Source: Ciona intestinalis
Lineage: Eukaryota; Chordata; Ascidiacea; Phlebobranchia; Cionidae
DNA length: 64,000 nucleotides
Reading direction: 5' to 3'
Assembly: GCF_000224145.3 (NCBI RefSeq)
Contig: NC_020176.2
Span: 4,439,825-4,503,824, forward strand
Under the pieces are notes generated by a model that ran no database searches, was not told where the DNA came from, and saw only the letters and a list, made by a program, of their open reading frames with translations. Of this stretch, positions 1-11,324 are shown piece by piece (the first letter of the stretch is position 1; the number at the start of each line of letters is the position of its first letter). Both the position numbers and the translations under genes were made by a program.

Positions 1-373
1 TTGGTGAATTTTCGCAGTAAAATATTTTAAAATGTGTTGAATGATTCACCTAAAAGCGCAAAAACAATTGAATCGCAGACCTATCAAAGCGACGAACCAA
101 CAAAGCAATTACAGACTTGTTTTTCTAGTTATTGCCTTACAACGTTAATCCAGTAACGCGCCATAAATAATGTACAACTCAATTGATACGGAAGATTCGG
201 TAAGACTGGGTAGAATACGAATCTTGTATTACAAGATTAGGAAACGTTCGATCCGTATTTTTCTCTCCTTCTATATAGGTAAGATCCTACAGCGAGCAAG
301 GGACCTATGAGTTAGACCAAAGTTGGCTCTTTCTGTTTCATAGTTTCGTTTTAGTGCTCATTAACGTATAATA

Positions 374-668
374 AGAAGACACCCAGGTTATAACGTGGCA
401 GTGAGCATAAGGTGTATGAATACACCATGTGTGTCTGGTGTATAAGAAGACACCCATGTTATAACTCGACAGTGAGCATGAGGTGTATGAATACACCAAG
501 TGTGTCTGGTGTATAAGAAGACACCCATGTTATATAACTCGACAGTGAGCATGAGGTGTATGAATACACCATGTGTGTCTGATGTATAAGAAGTCACCCA
601 CGTTATAACTTGACAGTGAGCATGGGGTGTATAAGAAGACACCCGTGTTAAAACTAGTGAGCATGAGG
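374..668 (+). repeat. 71-bp minisatellite array (about 4 units)
   Basis: Units of about 71 bp repeat with few mismatches. Each carries GACACCCATGTTATAACTCG, GACAGTGAGCATGAGG and the hairpin-forming GGTGTATGAATACACC. The same unit recurs at about 4466, 18466, 35018, 35981, 39757, 49703 and 50600. Reading frames through it are artefacts of the repeat. Confidence 0.9.
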
Positions 669-1415
669 TGCGACATAACAAAACTGCCGATTCCGTACCA
701 TTTTCCACTTGAACGCAAATACAAACGCAGAACCGGCCATGTTGTAACATACGGTGTAGATAGGTTTGCATTTTAATAAATAATAATATAAACGATCGCC
801 ATGCAAGGACAATTGCGTTTCATTATCGCTCGTACTTGCTGCTAATGGTAATCGACTTCGTGGTTTGGCTTTTAAATATTCATTACCGACGTATGCATTA
901 ACTACTTATGTACAAATACATACATAATGCTTCCTAATGCTTAAGTGATGTATACTAAGGTATACAGTACGTGGGGTTAATAGCAAAGCATTGTTGCCCG
1001 AATTCGCGTATTTAATGACGTCAGCACAGTCGGGTACGTGACGTAATCTTAATCAGCATTTTCGCGCCGCGGTGGGAGTCATTTCTCGTCTTTTCTCTTT
1101 TTACTTCCCTTTCTCGTTTTAGTCAAAACAAGCAAATAAGAAATCGAGTTTACTTTATTTAAACAGCGAGACGAGATTCGTGCTTTGAATACTTACTCAG
1201 GAACCTTCGCGTTAGAGGTAGCGGAATTTGGCCGATTAAAAAATCGCATTTGCTGTTAATACAGCAGCTTATAAGCGATGAGGTGTACAAGTAATATTGA
1301 TATTGCAAAGGTTATAAATAGAAATGCATTTTGTTTTAGATTTAGTAACAAATCTTTCAAGATTAGGTTAAGATTAGGTTAACTTAAGATGCGTGTTTGC
1401 GTTATTGTTGTTGTA

Positions 1416-1611
1416 TAGCAGGGTGGAGAAGATATAGGACACCTTTTTATTCTATTTTCTCGTCCCTATTTGGTAGTAAATAAAGACCATTTGGTAAATT
1501 ATAAAACTGTATCCTTGCGACTCCCATAGACCGTTGTAAATTGTTTAAAACAAGATCAGGATATTTGGATATTATGTGGTAAGGTGTCCCGTCTTACCCC
1601 ACAGTACTATA
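1416..1611. mobile_element. 190-bp MITE with inverted ends
   Basis: The left end reads about GCAGGGTGGAGAAGATATAGG and the right end CCCGTCTTACCCCACAGTAC, an imperfect inverted repeat flanked by TA. The interior includes a string close to CGTCCCATTTGGTAGTAAA and AACAAGATCAGGATATTTGG, both shared with the copies listed elsewhere. There is no coding capacity, so it is a non-autonomous DNA element. Confidence 0.75.
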
Positions 1612-1997
1612 TGTGTGGACACCAATTTGCTCATTGGTAGCATTGCGTTTATGGTGACTTGTCGGCATCTACGTCAATACAGACAACCGCCGACGTTTAT
1701 ATGGGTCGTTTATAAACTTGTTTAGTAGACAGTCACACGTTTATTCGTTCATTGTGTATTTACAAATCGAACATTATGCTCATTTCACTTATAATGTATT
1801 TCTGCTAAATCAGTAAACGTTATATTGTTTTATAAAAAATTGTTTCTCGTTAAAATAACTGTTCGTTTGTCGATATATCCCGTATTTTCGTTTTAACTTT
1901 TTTAATCGTTACTACCGTAATTGAAGAGTCATATAAAAGTAATAGTTTTTATTATTACGTTTATTTACAGTATTGCTGTGGTTAGGAATCCACAAGC

Positions 1998-4900
1998 ATG
2001 GATAATTTATTAAACGCAACAGTAGGCCCTAACTTAAGTGCAACAACCGCCACCCCCAACCCATGGTATGGAATATACGGGTTCCAACGAACAATAGAAA
2101 TCGTATATCTTGTGTGCATTATATTGCTCGGTACACTTGGTAATATGCTTGTGATTTGTTCAATTAAATCGGCGAGCCGGACGCACGTCAGTGGGAACAT
2201 CTTCATCGTGAATCTTGCTGTCGCTGATTTATTGGTAAGAGAAAGAAAACTCAAGGAAATTGTCTTAAAACCAGCGTATTTTAAATATATACTTTAAAAT
2301 AAAATAAAAAAATTAGGTAAAATTGTATAAAACTTAGCGTATTGTAAATATATACAGCTGGGTCAGATGGATACCGTTAGCTCATAGTTACCCATATTTT
2401 AAAACGTATTGTTTTTAACAATTAATCAGTAACCTGTTTATTGACATTCGTGACCTGAAAAAAGTGTTAAAAACATTGTATACGCCATTGTATTGTATAG
2501 TGAGTTTATCATCGCGCAGGAAATCACACCAGATGTAAAACACGCGCGTTACGCACTACGTCACACAAGTACGTGTTACGTAATTGCGTCACGCTTACGT
2601 AACAATGCGGCCAAACGTAAACCGGATGTTAAGGAAACTTCCAGCTCGCGTGACGTCATGTCTGTGACGTCGATTCCGTGTTTCTTAATTTTGGGCATGT
2701 TTTGCGTTACAAAATTTAACTTTTAGTTAAATAAAAATTAGTAATAAAACACAGTTTTAAAACCTCTTATATTATTCAGGTAACAGCCGTACTGGTACCT
2801 TGTGTATTGGCCAACGTCATCGCCACCGAAAATACTCTGCCCAACTTCGCTTGTCGTGTGGTTGCGTTCCTAATGTCGACAGCTTGTGCTTGTTCAATAC
2901 ACAGTCTTGCAGCAATCGCAATAAACAGGTATTAGTTACATGTATGTAATTTTAGATGTAGAGTACTGTGGGGGAAGATGGGATACCTTTGTCGCATAAT
3001 ATCCAAATACCCTGATCGTGTTTTGAACAATTAACAACGGTCTATGAAAGTCATAAGAATATATGTTTATAATCCTTTCAATTTTCTTTGTTTACGACCA
3101 AATGGAACGAGAAAATAGAATAAAAATGTGTCCCATCTTACCCCAATCTACTATATGTGTTATAATTTTAGGTGTATAATAATAATATATGTTGTTACCG
3201 CCAAGTATATCTACTATAAGTCTGGAAAGGGCGTTTCGAATTTTGTTTTTGTGATCTTTAAAGACCGACGTTTTGTCTACCACAACGAGACATCTTTAGG
3301 GGGTATAGCGTTAAGTTTTTTGACGAATGGCATAATACATAATGTTTTGGTTTAGCAGTCAAGATTTTTATACTTTATTTCTAAAGTAGTTACTGTTACA
3401 ATGTCATTAACGACTCTGATTTTCATGTCAATTCCGATCGCTTTCGTTGTTTTAAGTAATTTAACCTTAGTTGTTAAGCAAAAATCACGTTAAAATTCAA
3501 TAACGTATCGTAGATATATATGTGTGTAAACACTCGGACGATATTTTTGCTTTGAATCACTACACTATTTCGATTTAGAAAACGCTCAATTGTTCTGTGT
3601 GCTCGATTTAGTCTTGTTTAACCTATTATAATATTGTGTGTATAAAACAGCTGTGTTTAAACGGCAATTTTCCTGATCATTCTAGATTTTGTATAACGAA
3701 CCCATTATAAGCTTGGTAACAATATAAAATACTTGCGATCATAACCATATTATTACGTTTACGATAAAGTTATGTTTTTGTTTACGTTTTCTTTCTCTTG
3801 CAGTGTGTTTATTGTTGACATTATAATACTACTGTATGATTACCTTACTATAAAGTAAACACTATATGTGTATTTTATCTAATTAGAACTTTAATATTGT
3901 TTAAGTAAATGATATTTACTTTAATGTATACCAGGGTAGGGGGAGATGGGACACTTTTAGCATATAATATCCAAAACTCTTGATGGTGTTTTAAACAGTT
4001 AACGACGGTTTATGGGAGTCGTAAGGATATAGATTTATAATTCTTTGAATGTTCTTTGTTTACTACTAAATGGGACGAGAAAATAGAGCGAAAAAGTGTC
4101 CCATCTTTCCCCACCATATACTGTATATTGTATTGCCTATATGGGGTATAACGGCCACGTCTTTTATCCAAGGTGGTATTTTTTTACTGTTCCAACAACT
4201 GTTGTTTCACGATTACTTCTTGTGTTTTTGACTTCGTGAACTTTCCCGTTCTTCGTTATCGTGACCGAAGAGACAAAATAAATTTCATTTTGTTTCTCAG
4301 GTATTGGGCGATCGTTCGTCCGTGTTCGTACCCGCGTGTCTTTTCAAAGAAGAACACCCGTATCATGGTATGCGGAATATGGGTGTGGACTTGCATTCCT
4401 TTCGTTCCTGCTATAATGCTAGCTGAACAACCGTGAGTGTAAATTATAAACATGGCTATATTCTCATATACCATACACACATGGTGTGTTTATACACCTC
4501 ATGCTCACTGTCGAGTTATAACATGGGTGTCTTCTCATATACCATACACACATGGTGTATTCATACACCTCATGCTTGCTGTCGAGTTATAACATGGTGT
4601 CTTCTTATACACCAGACACGCATGGTGTATTCATACACCTCATGCTTACTGTTGAGTTATAACATGGGTGTCTTCTTATACACCAGACACACATGGTGTA
4701 TTCATACACCTCATGCTCACTGTCAAGTTATAACATGGGTGTCTTCTTATGCACCAGACAAACATGGTGTATTCATACACCTCATGCTCACTGTCGAGTT
4801 ATAACATGGGTGTATTCTTATAAACTATATACACATGGTGTATTCATACACCTCATGCTTACTGTCGAGTTATAACATGGGTGTCTTCTTATACACCAGA

Positions 4901-7613
4901 CACACATGGTGTATTCATACACCTCATGCTTACTGTCGAGTTATAACATGGGTGTATTCTTATAAACTATATACACATGGTGTATTCATATAGTAGGGTC
5001 GGGGAAGATGTAAAACCTTTTCTCTATTCCCATCATCCCATTTGGTAGTAAACAAAGAACATTTATTAAACCGTTTACTCACGACTCCTGTAGTCCGTTG
5101 ATAATTATTTAAAACACGATCAGGATATTTGGATATTATGTGCTAAAAGTGTCCCGTCTTCCCCCAACCTACTAAACCTCATGCTCGCTGTTAAGCTAAA
5201 ACTTACCCTAAAAAAAAAACGAAATAAAAATACCTTTAAACTGTCCTCCCCGGGAATCGAACCCAACACTTCCATATCTTAAACTTAACATTGGCGCCTT
5301 ATCTCCAGGTATGATTACATGATAATGGAATGCTTATGGGACGACAAGTTCTCCAACTCCTACACAATAAGCCTGGTTGCTCTCTTGATGGTCGTACCCT
5401 TTATCGTTATTTGTCTCTGCTATGAAAGACTATACCAGTGAGTATAAATAATGTATTGGCTAATGCAATAAACCTACATGGCCTTAATCCATGGGTCCGG
5501 GTGTTGGGGTAATGTGATAAATACGACCTAAATCTCTGAGCTGGTAAAAACTGGTCTTTGGGTGAAAACCGATCTAAATTTCCGGGTGTTTGTTTAGTGG
5601 GGATATAAGGGTAAATTTGGCCTATAAGTCCCAGCTGGGTGTTGGGTTAAGGTGGCTGTACACAGTATCCGGCGTGCGAATTCGCTTGCGAAGTTTTGTT
5701 TTAAATTGATGGCGATTATGACTTAGTTATCAGAAACCCCGCATAATCCCCTAAAGGCAATGATTGAATTTTGTTGCTGCCCGAAACAATTATTTTGTTT
5801 CAAAATAATAGCGGCTTATGGGCTGCCCAATTCCGAAACAAATTAATATAAGCATGCAATAATAATAATTTGACTTTCCAAAATATCTTAACTTGTCGGA
5901 CAGCCAGCAAAATTAACTAGCGACCAATTTAGATCTTACCCCAAAGGTTTGAAAAGTACTGTCTGTATATAACTTAATACAGAAAAGGTTTATTATTTCA
6001 TTTCTAATCCAGCATCGTTAAAAAGAGATCAAAATGGTTAATGGCACAAGGATCGTTGGAAAACAATACGACTATGACGGAGGCTGCGCTCGATCGAGAT
6101 ATACGGTTGCTGAAAACCGTTGCAGTAATTATAACCGCGTACATGTTGTTTTGGATGCCGTACGGTGTGATGATCATAGCAGGCAAATTATATATTCCAC
6201 CGGTGGCTAAAAAGGTATAAATGTTGTTGTTTTAATAAAAGTTTAGCCTATGGACAAAAAATTATAGTCATAAAATGACGTCAAACTTGTTCTATTTTCT
6301 GATACTTTTAAACACTTGTGCACGTCACTCCAACCCATTTCTCTCTGATGGGTTGTCTGAATTGACAAGCATACCGTAAAAATCTTCCCAAAATATCCGC
6401 CCACAAGTTACATACGTATAGTAACTCGTAAGCGGCTGGAGTGTGTAGGAACACAAGTGTTATAACGCTGCCTTGCTGATAAATAAGTTCCAATCATTCA
6501 ATCTTTCGCATTCTATACAGATAATAGGCTGGATGGCGTTCTCAAACTCTGCTGTCAACTTTATAATATACGGTGTCATGAACAAATCTTCACGGGAGAA
6601 TTATAAACATTTCCTTATTCGTTTGTTACGAGGGGAATTCTGCGGGAAAGCGTGAGTATTTTAAATTGTAATTGAGATTAAACTTTTGAAGATGAATACC
6701 GTTAGCACATATAATCTCAGGTTTCGTAATCGTATTTTTAACAACTAACAGCGCTTTTTAGTTGTGTGAGAATATGATTATTGGGAATGGGACGAGAAAT
6801 AGAATGAAAAGGTGTCCCATTTTACCCTAACCCATTATATATTAATATTTAAGTAAAACTTTATTAATACAGCACTTGAAGTGGCATTTGAACGTTATCT
6901 TGTTTTAAAATTATATATTCCCTATATTACTATAAACGAATAACCGATCTATTATTTCATGCCATCTACAGAAAGCCCCCCACACCAAACATTAGCGTAT
7001 ATACGATGAACAGTCCAGCAGGGCAACGGAAGTTTAACACACAAGCTACTATGGTAAGTCTGCTCATGTCTATGCAGTGTATTTTATTCTATGTGGGCGA
7101 GGTCCAAATTTTTATTTTTTTAATTTTGGAACAAATGTCTAACAATACTTTTAAAAGGGGCCAAGATATTATTGATTTGTGTTTCTATTGTATTGCCTTT
7201 TATCACGTTTAAAATATCGGGGCTTTTTTAAATATGTTTTAAATATCGGGCGTTTTTCAATTCAATCAAGGTTACAAACATATGAAGTATTTCTTTATTT
7301 GGATTGCAATAATATTAAGTCCACAAGGTGTAAATTTGCTTGAATAGGTGGTGTTATCCAATTATACCATAAAACATTGCATCTTTCTATTACGACTCTT
7401 TTTATGTGTATTTTCTAGGCCTTTTGTTACATATATATAACAATATATTTTTTGTTTAATATGTCTTTGAGAATACGGAAATATTGTAATTCTATCAACG
7501 CATTACGTTATATGTAATCGATTCGACCTATTGTTATTTCTATTATTATTTTTCCAATACAGGTTGAATCTCGACGCGAAAAACAACTTGTTCATAAACT
7601 GAACGTGGTATAA
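1998..7613 (+). CDS. Class A GPCR, melatonin-receptor-like
   Basis: Eight exons join in frame: 1998-2234, 2780-2928, 4301-4432, 5309-5437, 6013-6214, 6521-6651, 6972-7053, 7563-7613, giving 370 residues. A short Asn-bearing N-terminus precedes TM1 (GN in LGTLGNMLVICS). TM2 is preceded by SGNIFIVNLAVADLL, very close to the melatonin-receptor string. The TM3 end is AIAINRYWAIV, with NRY at 128-130 instead of DRY; NRY is a known melatonin-receptor trait. TM6 has FWMPY (262-266), and TM7 has NFIIYG (296-300) instead of NPxxY, comparable to melatonin NAxxY. A Cys in exon 2 (NFACRVV) and another in the second outer loop (MECLWDD) can form the usual disulfide. A polyadenylation signal AATAAA lies at 7710. 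The family call rests on motifs only; another orphan rhodopsin-class receptor is possible. Confidence 0.75.
2500..2700. promoter_or_regulatory. Cluster of bZIP-type palindromes in GPCR intron 1
   Basis: Within about 100 bases the intron contains TTACGTAA at 2576-2583 and again at 2595-2602, TGACGTCA at 2651-2658, GTGACGTC just after it, and CTACGTCAC near 2556. The block is richer in CpG than the surrounding intron. TTACGTAA is the PAR-bZIP/D-box core and TGACGTCA the CREB/ATF core. Enhancer function is inferred. Confidence 0.4.
2962..3154. mobile_element. 190-bp MITE copy
   Basis: Ends read GTACTGTGGGGGAAGATGGG and TGTCCCATCTTACCCCAATC as inverted repeats. It lies in intron 2 of the melatonin-receptor-like gene. 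Confidence 0.75.
3929..4120. mobile_element. 190-bp MITE copy
   Basis: Left end CCAGGGTAGGGGGAGATGGG and right end GTGTCCCATCTTTCCCCACC. It sits about 800 bases from the previous copy in the same intron. Confidence 0.75.
4466..4990 (-). repeat. 71-bp minisatellite array (about 7 units)
   Basis: Same unit as at 374-668 but in the opposite orientation. It fills much of intron 3 of the GPCR gene and directly abuts the next MITE at 4991. Confidence 0.9.
4991..5174. mobile_element. 190-bp MITE copy
   Basis: TAGTAGGGTCGGGGAAGATG opens the element and TCCCGTCTTCCCCCAACCTA closes it. Its interior GACTCC...CCGTTGATAATT block matches the other copies. It begins exactly where the minisatellite array stops. 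Confidence 0.75.
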
Positions 7614-9418
7614 CTGCAGAACAAACTTCAATTTTGTTTACATTGCATTAACTGTGATTTTTACGCTAAGAGTTCTTTCTATTTAAGTTCTGTCTTGTTT
7701 TTTTTACAAAATAAACGACCAGACTATTGGTGGGTCAAAACAGTTTGCTGCTTATTTTGAATCGTCTATTTTTTTGCGTCAAATACGAGTCATAGCACGG
7801 TAATAAGGTTAATAAGTCACACACGGTGTGTTTATATCCCAGTTCACATAAGGTACATATATCACGGCGTTATATTCTCATATTAGACGTCATACTAAAT
7901 GCTTTGTCTTAAAATACAAAGGTCCTTTGTTACATTTCACTTCTCGTATTCATTACGGCCCAAATGACGTTTAATAATTGCCTGTAGGTAATGTCTATAA
8001 GTAGACTTTGTATTCTTTTTTTTAAAGAGAAAGAAAAGACACTCAAATACGGCGCGTATGCGCTGGAAATGCGTGGTCTCTATCTTTATACGCAGTTTGG
8101 CCTGATTATGCATTTCACCTCACCGCGCAATTTCAACCATTTTGCCTCAATATCTTAGCAGTAGAAAATTCTGCTTTACAGGCTTTTTATTGGCCTGAGA
8201 ATAATGTAATTGGCTTGTCAGCACCAGCCACACGTCACGTATACCGCGGCAGTCTTAAATGTAATAAATAGTGGAATAATCCATAAAAGGTCACCCGTTC
8301 GATTAGCTGCACCGAGAAAAATCTGTAAGCTGTTTGATGTGTAATCGGTATTTAGGATAAATGGCGCACGCAAAATGGTAATGACACATTGAAGATAAAT
8401 AGCTATTTAGACATTTCTAATGCAGATGTGTTTCAAATACAGATGTTTTTGTTGTTCAAAACACTTGCGTGTTGTTAGTATAAATGAAAACCCGTATTGA
8501 AGATTGTCATTTTGGTGTTTAAGCTTAGAGCGTATACGGCAGGACAAAAGGAGTTTTTGTATGAACTAAGATGGCAATATATGTTAGTTGTAGGGAAAAT
8601 AGATAAATGTATGTTGGGAACATTTTTATAGCAGTAGTTTTCAAAAAGTTCAGACAATTTTCCGCTAAAATGCCCCCTAAATTGACAAAATGCTCCCAAA
8701 CACCGTCTAGCGGTAACGGAAATTTAAGTTTTGTAAACAAACTTTAATTTTAGAAACACATGTTACATGTGCAAACAAGGGCGGTTAAAATGTTTAAATT
8801 TAAACTTCTACAGAAAATTGACTTTACTTATCTTGACCACCAAACAGTTTGTCCAAGGAATTTTAAAATGTAAGTTTGTTTTAATTTTTTTTGTATATAA
8901 ACATTAAACATGGTGTATGACCGCTGGAAGCGGTTTAAGTATTTTAAATTTTCATTAATTTAATGAAGAAAAAAAAAATAATAATTTTGCCAAAGGTAAA
9001 TTAATCATCTTTTTAACAAGTCAGAATGTGTAAATTTTTAGAAAGTAAATTACTAACGATTTACAGGAGTTATTGATTGGTGTTGGTGAAGTAAAGGCCA
9101 TTTAACGTAAAATTATTATTTACATTTTTTGTGAACCAGTATTTATGTCACAATGGTTACAAATTAACAATCGTATTAAGGAAAAGTGACAATTTATTCA
9201 AAGGCCGTAAGTTTTATTCAAAGTAGTAATAACTCCTAACGATGCGTGATGATTCATACATCCTGCTTACATCATAATACTGCAGTGTGATGCAGCTTAC
9301 TCATTCATATATATGTGTGGTGTCACTGCGTGGGGGTTAATGTGAATTATACAATGATGTGTATGCATTGTACTGCTGTTGGTTGTACTGGGAGCTCAGA
9401 AGTTATAATATCAAAAAT
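7614..9418. other. Intergenic spacer
   Basis: The 3' flank of the first GPCR (AATAAA at 7710) is followed by AT-rich sequence without a supported exon. The right part, about 9030-9290, holds a dispersed repeat that recurs at 14270-14480. Short open frames at 8475-8740 have no protein-like features. Confidence 0.5.
9030..9290. repeat. Dispersed repeat, copy A
   Basis: Shares ordered blocks with 14270-14480: TTTTTAGAAAGTAAATTACT, a TTTACATTTT...CAGTATTTATG stretch, CAAAGTAGTAATAACTCCT and GATGATTCATACATC. It is noncoding and its type is not recognised. Confidence 0.6.
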
Positions 9419-10939
9419 ATGAAGTTAAATATTGAGATTTTAATTGTGCTTGTGTTAATATTTTGTATTGATGCGTCAATTTCAAAGTTACAAGCATTTG
9501 ACACAGCTTGGTGCGAAGTAACAAGTTTACGAGGAGCTTCTTATGACAGTTTTGTTAAATTTAACTCAACATATGAATCTTGTGTGACGTGTGGTAACGT
9601 GACAGCTGTTTACAATCGCTCCTGGCTTCCTGCGATGTCTTGCTGTGGTGGGACTTTACAGCGAAGTGAAAATTGCCATTCAAGTTTAGAAGCCACATGT
9701 GATACCACGAGGGCAATCCGGGAAACCTCGTTGTGTGATGGAATAAAGGATTGTTTAGATGGAAGAGATGAAGCTTTGTGTACGAGCTGCAGTGGACAAG
9801 AACGAGACAAATTCCGATGCAGTCACTTTCAGTGTGTCGAACTGCATCAACTTTGTGATGGAAAAAAAGATTGTTTTAACGGCCTCGATGAGACTTTCTG
9901 TTTGTATTCATATGGGTTTTGTGCTGGCTTCCGTTGTATTAGTGAAGTTATTGTAAGTGAAGTCAGTTATAAAATTGAAAGCTGTATTGAAGCAAAACAA
10001 GTATGTGATGCAAAGAAAGACTGTTTGAATGGTTTAGATGAATTGAATTGTGTTCAATTTACTCAAAGTGGTTTTCAATGTTCCAATACATCAACAATAC
10101 CTGCTCAACAGGTTTGTGATGGAACAATGCAATGCGATTCTAAACAAGACGAGAACAACTGTTACCAGTGGAGCCAATGGGGCAGATGGTCACAGTGCAA
10201 AAACGATGGTGTTTCAAATCATACAAAAAGTTATAAAGAACGGAAAAGGAAATGTGTGAGTCCTTATACAGGATATCGGCAGAAATGTGTGGGTGAACAG
10301 TACAATAGATGGGATGTTTCATGTACTGTAAATCATACAGTAACAACTGCTAGCACTACAACTGTAGTAAGCACACATAGGGGACTTAGTAATACTATTA
10401 AAGCCATCATATCACTCAGTACTCTGTTGGGGGTGATTGTTATACTTGGAGGGTTATATTTTATAATTTCAACTTTACGTCGGCAACATTATCGTCGTAA
10501 ATACCCCCTGCCGCACGTCGAGTATGCACCGTCAGTGGAACTGGACAGCCATGTCAGTGAAATCTCCAACTCACAAGTTCAGTATCGAGATTCTGGGGCC
10601 AATTTTAGAACCAGTTGGTTTCCGCAAAACTCAATGAAGCCATCTCCGTCTATCGTGCTTGTATCCGCAGAACGGGAGGTTGTGTTAAACCCTTTGTACC
10701 ATATAGAACCTAAACCTAACAACTCAATGAGTTTGCTACAACCTGTGATAAAGAGATTGTCGTCAGCAAGCCATGACAGTCAGGATATCAAGCAACTAAA
10801 TAGGCTTGGTAAGGTGGACGCACAAACTGATAGTTTGTTGATGGATGTGGAAGATATTGAACAATTCAATGGAAAACTCGTGATTGTTCAAACTGACAAC
10901 TCTATTAAAGTGTTGACCAAAGAAAATGTGGATAAATAA
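9419..10939 (+). CDS. LDLa/TSP1 single-pass receptor
   Basis: One uninterrupted exon encodes 506 residues. The ATG at 9419 is preferred because it starts a clean signal peptide (MKLNIEILIVLVLIFCIDAS); the frame is open further upstream only through a GTG. A Cys-rich segment with several N-glycosylation sites (about 25-92) precedes four LDLa-like modules, about 94-120, 122-161, 167-211 and 219-248. These show CDGIKDCLDGRDEALC, CDGKKDCFNGLDETFC and variants with the acidic calcium-binding pattern. A TSP1-like start WSQWGRWSQC follows (about 251-260), then a Thr-rich stalk, one membrane helix (about 326-350) and a 150-residue tail. The tail contains NPLY at 424-427, the NPxY sorting signal of LDL-receptor-type proteins. 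The role is probably endocytic or ligand-binding; no orthologue is named. A single exon is unusual next to intron-rich neighbours. Confidence 0.85.
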   Translation: MKLNIEILIVLVLIFCIDASISKLQAFDTAWCEVTSLRGASYDSFVKFNSTYESCVTCGNVTAVYNRSWLPAMSCCGGTLQRSENCHSSLEATCDTTRAIRETSLCDGIKDCLDGRDEALCTSCSGQERDKFRCSHFQCVELHQLCDGKKDCFNGLDETFCLYSYGFCAGFRCISEVIVSEVSYKIESCIEAKQVCDAKKDCLNGLDELNCVQFTQSGFQCSNTSTIPAQQVCDGTMQCDSKQDENNCYQWSQWGRWSQCKNDGVSNHTKSYKERKRKCVSPYTGYRQKCVGEQYNRWDVSCTVNHTVTTASTTTVVSTHRGLSNTIKAIISLSTLLGVIVILGGLYFIISTLRRQHYRRKYPLPHVEYAPSVELDSHVSEISNSQVQYRDSGANFRTSWFPQNSMKPSPSIVLVSAEREVVLNPLYHIEPKPNNSMSLLQPVIKRLSSASHDSQDIKQLNRLGKVDAQTDSLLMDVEDIEQFNGKLVIVQTDNSIKVLTKENVDK

Positions 10940-11324
10940 ATTAATATAAATCAGTTGAGATTGAAATAATAAATGCTCTTATAATTCTTGCATTAATATA
11001 GTGAAGAATGCATGTTTGTATCATTATTACGCCAATCACTTTTTACTTTTATTACAATATCAGATATATTAAATAGCTCTTTATTTGAGCAACCTCTCAT
11101 TAAAGCTTAATTACAAATGCATAGAATGACAAATGGCCATATAAATGTTAAATTCAATGTTTAAAAGTTTTAAAGCCCCACTGTATGTTACATTGTAGAT
11201 GAAACAGACATTGTATTTATATATACCGCACACCAACATACTTACACAACATTTCACTATATTTTCAGTAATTTGAAATTTTATTATTTTCTTTTTGATA
11301 GAGGAAGCATAGGTTGTTAAAAAC
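10940..11324. other. Spacer with probable trans-splice acceptor
   Basis: AT-rich and without a coding exon. A polypyrimidine-rich run ending in TTTTTGATAG at about 11301 precedes the next gene's ATG by about two dozen bases. It fits a spliced-leader acceptor or a 5' UTR intron end. Confidence 0.4.

Larger units (their letters stand above)
1..1997. other. Upstream region of the first GPCR gene
   Basis: No coding exon is supported here. The stretch holds one array of the 71-bp minisatellite (about 374-668) and one copy of the 190-bp MITE (about 1416-1611). A palindromic CRE-type site TGACGTCA lies at 1016-1023, with a further GTGACGTAA-type site about 15 bases on. A TATAAAA string lies at 1932-1938. 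A polypyrimidine tract ending in ACAG at 1970 is followed 27 bases later by the ATG of the GPCR gene; this may be a trans-splice acceptor or the end of a 5' UTR intron. Regulatory roles are inferred only. Confidence 0.5.

Noticed and set aside
5232-5300. tRNA gene on the minus strand
   Set aside because: A B-box-like GGGTTCGATTCC and CCCGGGGAGGA are present, but no matching 5' acceptor strand or full cloverleaf could be laid out; at best a tRNA-like relic.
9359-9418. Open frame extending upstream of the LDLa/TSP1 gene start
   Set aside because: It begins with GTG and contains no ATG before 9419; the ATG at 9419 opens a normal signal peptide.
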